Assembly: GCA_021777285.1 (NCBI GenBank)
Contig: JAJYDR010000118.1
Location: 1 to 6,721, forward strand
Reading direction: 5' to 3'
DNA: 6,721 bases
From: Actinomycetes bacterium
GTDB lineage: Bacteria; Actinomycetota; Acidimicrobiia; Acidimicrobiales; RAAP-2
A program made the translations under genes and the position numbers. Below are positions 4,654-6,721 of this stretch, in pieces (the first letter of the stretch is position 1; each line of letters begins with the position of its first letter). The notes beneath the pieces are model-generated. The model was not told the origin of the DNA. It did no database searches and saw only the letters and a list, made by a program, of their open reading frames with translations.

Positions 4654-6423
4654 ATGGCGACTGAACTCACCACGATTCCACCTCCACTCACCCACCGTCG
4701 CCGACGCCTGTCGGTGACCTCGGTCGCGCTCTGGGCGGTGCTCGGCCTGCTCATCATCGCGCCGGTCGTCTCCTTCTTGCTGCTCGCGACGAGCCCGCGA
4801 CTCTTCCAACAGGGTCCGCAGTATTTCACGCTGCGCTACGTGGCCGAGGCGCTACGTGGTTCGACCGGTCAGGGAATCCTCAACTCGCTCTGGGTCTCGC
4901 TCACGGTGTCGGTCGTGTCGGTCGTGGTCGCCACGGTCTTCGCGTGGCTCATCCACCGCACCAACGTCTACGGGCGCCGGGTGTGGGCCGTACTCATGTG
5001 GCTGCTGCTCATCGTGCCGACCTGGATGATGACCCTGGGGTGGAGTGACCTATTGCAGCCCTACGGGGCGGCCAGCTTTCTCGGTGTGAACACCCACGTG
5101 CTCTACGGCGAGTTCTTTGGACCGCTGGGCATCGTGATCGTGCTCAGCACCGCGGCGTTGCCCTTCGCCTATTTCGTGATCGCCGCGGGACTGCGCGGAC
5201 TTGGTTCGGAGTTCGAGGACGCGGCGCGCATCCACGGGGCCACCCGGTGGCGCACCCTCCAGACTGTGCTGCCGATCATCGCCCCCGCGTTGTTGAGCGC
5301 CTTCGCGATCAGCTTCGCCGAGACCATGAGCGACTTCGGCGTCGCCTTTACGCTCGGTTACCACGCGCACTTCCCGATGGCGACATTCACCCTCTTCAAC
5401 GCGATCAGCAACTTTCCCGCCAACTTCTCGGTGGCGGCGGTGATCGCCATCGTGCTGATCCTCTCGACGATCCCGCCGATCCTCCTGCAGTCACGGATTA
5501 TGCGCCGCCGATCGTACGCGGTGCTGTCGGGGCGCAGCCGTCCCGCGCGACGTCGCGAGTTCCGCACCCTCGGACGTCTCGGCGCGACCGCGGGAATTGG
5601 GGCCATCTTCCTCCTCGCCCTGGGGGTCCCCGTCTTCGGCGCCGTCGCGGGTTCGTTCGTGACGAACCTCGGGATCTACTCGTCGAGTCCGGTGCGACTG
5701 TCGACCGGCTTCTACCAGCAGGTGTTGCACCCGTCGATCGCGGACAAGAGTCTCGCCGCGCCACTCATCTTGTCCAATCAGTTGGGCCTGGTGGTCGCGT
5801 CGGTGACCGGGTTGCTCGCGATCGTGCTCGCCCGACGTCTCATCACCAACGTCGGCGGTTGGAGCCAGCGGATCACCGACGTCTTCCTCCTCGGCTCGGT
5901 GGCCGTTCCGGGCGTCGTCCTCGGGGTCGGCTACATCTTTTTCTACAACCTCTCCTTTATCAGCACACACGTCGTGGACCTGTACAAGACCCTCCCGTTA
6001 CTCATGCTCGCGCTGGTGGCCAACTCCCTGCCGGGACAGACCCGCTTCATGGCCGGTCCGGTCGGGCAGATCCAGCCGTCGCTCGCCGAGGCGTCGCGCG
6101 TGCACGGGGCGTCGCGGTGGCGCACGTGGCGAACGACGAGCCTTCCCCTTTTCTCGAGGGTGTTGCTCTGGGGGTGGCTGCTCACCTTCACCAAGACGAT
6201 CGCCGAACTCGCGATCTCCCAGATCCTGTATCCGCCGAGCGCGGAGCCGGCGTCGGTGACCATCCAGTCGTACCTCGCCAACTTCCAGCTCGGTACCGGC
6301 ACGGCGATGACGGTCCTGACGTTGCTTGAGATGCTCGTCGTGATTGTGGTCGCGCTCGGGCTCTACCGCCTGGTCACCCCCCGGGGTTGGCGTCGGATCG
6401 GGTGGAGCGGGGTGAATTCATGA
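4654..6423 (+). CDS. ABC importer permease, double-domain (ferric iron/AEP-type, FbpB-like)
   Basis: A 589-residue inner-membrane permease made of two homologous halves, so one chain can supply both transmembrane domains. After a basic N-terminal tail (HRRRR 14-18), hydrophobic segments fall at roughly 21-45, 77-101, 109-131, 158-180, 205-230 and 258-280. A basic hydrophilic linker 281-308 follows, then 309-334, 371-396, 408-432, 445-460, 496-515 and 552-575. Each half has a cytoplasmic EAA loop contacting the ATPase: EDAARIHGATRWRTLQTVLP (188-207) and AEASRVHGASRWRTW (478-492), the latter ending with SLPLF. The length and the two-loop layout match FbpB/SfuB-like ferric and 2-aminoethylphosphonate permeases. 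The stop overlaps the ATPase start as ATGA. A TTA leucine codon lies at 5998. Substrate is unknown. Confidence 0.93.
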   Translation: MATELTTIPPPLTHRRRRLSVTSVALWAVLGLLIIAPVVSFLLLATSPRLFQQGPQYFTLRYVAEALRGSTGQGILNSLWVSLTVSVVSVVVATVFAWLIHRTNVYGRRVWAVLMWLLLIVPTWMMTLGWSDLLQPYGAASFLGVNTHVLYGEFFGPLGIVIVLSTAALPFAYFVIAAGLRGLGSEFEDAARIHGATRWRTLQTVLPIIAPALLSAFAISFAETMSDFGVAFTLGYHAHFPMATFTLFNAISNFPANFSVAAVIAIVLILSTIPPILLQSRIMRRRSYAVLSGRSRPARRREFRTLGRLGATAGIGAIFLLALGVPVFGAVAGSFVTNLGIYSSSPVRLSTGFYQQVLHPSIADKSLAAPLILSNQLGLVVASVTGLLAIVLARRLITNVGGWSQRITDVFLLGSVAVPGVVLGVGYIFFYNLSFISTHVVDLYKTLPLLMLALVANSLPGQTRFMAGPVGQIQPSLAEASRVHGASRWRTWRTTSLPLFSRVLLWGWLLTFTKTIAELAISQILYPPSAEPASVTIQSYLANFQLGTGTAMTVLTLLEMLVVIVVALGLYRLVTPRGWRRIGWSGVNS

Positions 6424-6721
6424 CGGTGACCCAGCCCCGCGCCGTCGGAGTCTCACTCGAGGGCGTCACCCGCCAATTCGGTGACAAGGTCGCCCTCGAT
6501 GGCGTAACTCTGGACGTGGCACCGGGGACCTTCCTCGTGCTGCTCGGTCCATCGGGGTCGGGCAAGACGACGCTGTTGCGCTGTCTGGCCGGGATCGAAC
6601 GGCCGAGCGCCGGGGTGATCACCATCGACGACCGCGTCGTGGCGGGTCCACGTGGGTTCGTCGCCCCCGAGAAGCGGGGCCTCGCGATGGTCTTCCAGGA
6701 CTACGCCCTCTGGCCCCACCT
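6420..6721 (+). CDS. ABC importer ATPase, N-terminal part (truncated by the window end)
   Basis: The first 100 residues of a FbpC/PotA-type ATP-binding subunit that powers the importer. It shows an aromatic-type A-loop region (TRQFGDKVAL 17-26), Walker A GPSGSGKTT at 43-51 with K49, CLAGIERPSAG 55-65, PEKRGLAMVFQDYALWPH 83-100, and Q-loop glutamine Q93. The DYALWPH ending is typical of ferric/AEP/spermidine-class ATPases. The signature LSGGQ, Walker B and H-loop lie beyond the window. ATG 6420 overlaps the permease stop as ATGA, with GGTGA at 6411-6415 as ribosome site, so it is coupled to the permease. Confidence 0.93.
   Translation, partial: MTVTQPRAVGVSLEGVTRQFGDKVALDGVTLDVAPGTFLVLLGPSGSGKTTLLRCLAGIERPSAGVITIDDRVVAGPRGFVAPEKRGLAMVFQDYALWPH

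Noticed and set aside
4641..4664. Seven-codon reading frame starting at ATG 4641
   Set aside because: Its start just overlaps the permease ribosome site region, it has no ribosome site of its own, and the upstream bases are the hairpin; most likely incidental.
4906..4923. Two direct copies of GTGTCGGTC in the permease
   Set aside because: Encodes Ser/Val repeats of a membrane segment; explained by composition and codon preference.
5247..6329. Plus-strand frame of 360 residues inside the permease gene
   Set aside because: Pro/Arg/His-rich, no hydrophobic segments or motifs; an alternative frame of the permease whose EAA loops are clear.

Overview
The window comes from a high-GC (about two-thirds G+C or more by eye) bacterial chromosome, coding throughout on the + strand with very short gaps. 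GTG starts, ATGA/GTGA overlaps and codon use dominated by G/C third positions suggest an actinobacterium. A HisIE fusion and a HisC-HisB fusion, together with no hisA between hisH and hisF, differ from the Streptomyces/Mycobacterium layout as I know it. A deep actinobacterial lineage such as Acidimicrobiia is plausible, but this is inference and not demonstrated by the sequence.

Region 1 (1-3406) is a histidine biosynthesis operon with no usable intergenic space. It holds the C-terminal tail of hisD, a fused hisC-hisB gene, hisH, hisF and a fused hisI-hisE gene. Junctions are ATGA (hisD/hisCB), GTGA (hisCB/hisH), a 19-base overlap (hisH/hisF) and a 1-base gap (hisF/hisIE). Together these genes encode steps 2 and 3 (HisE, HisI), step 5 (HisH-HisF synthase), steps 6 and 7 (HisB, HisC on one polypeptide) and the end of the last enzyme (HisD). 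The step-4 isomerase hisA/priA is not in its usual place, and hisG is not in view.

Region 2 (3407-6721) is a binding-protein-dependent ABC importer of the ferric iron/2-aminoethylphosphonate-like class. It has a secreted substrate-binding protein without any cysteine, a double-length permease carrying two EAA loops, and the first 100 residues of the ATPase, cut by the window end. A perfect 15-bp stem hairpin with a 4-nt loop lies between the binding-protein and permease genes, a usual place for an element that sets binding protein in excess over membrane components. The substrate cannot be read from sequence alone.

Most of the window is ordinary metabolism and transport. The most notable item is the HisC-HisB fusion, which joins two consecutive pathway steps and has compacted versions of both domains. 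No mobile element, CRISPR array, tRNA, rRNA or phage feature was seen.
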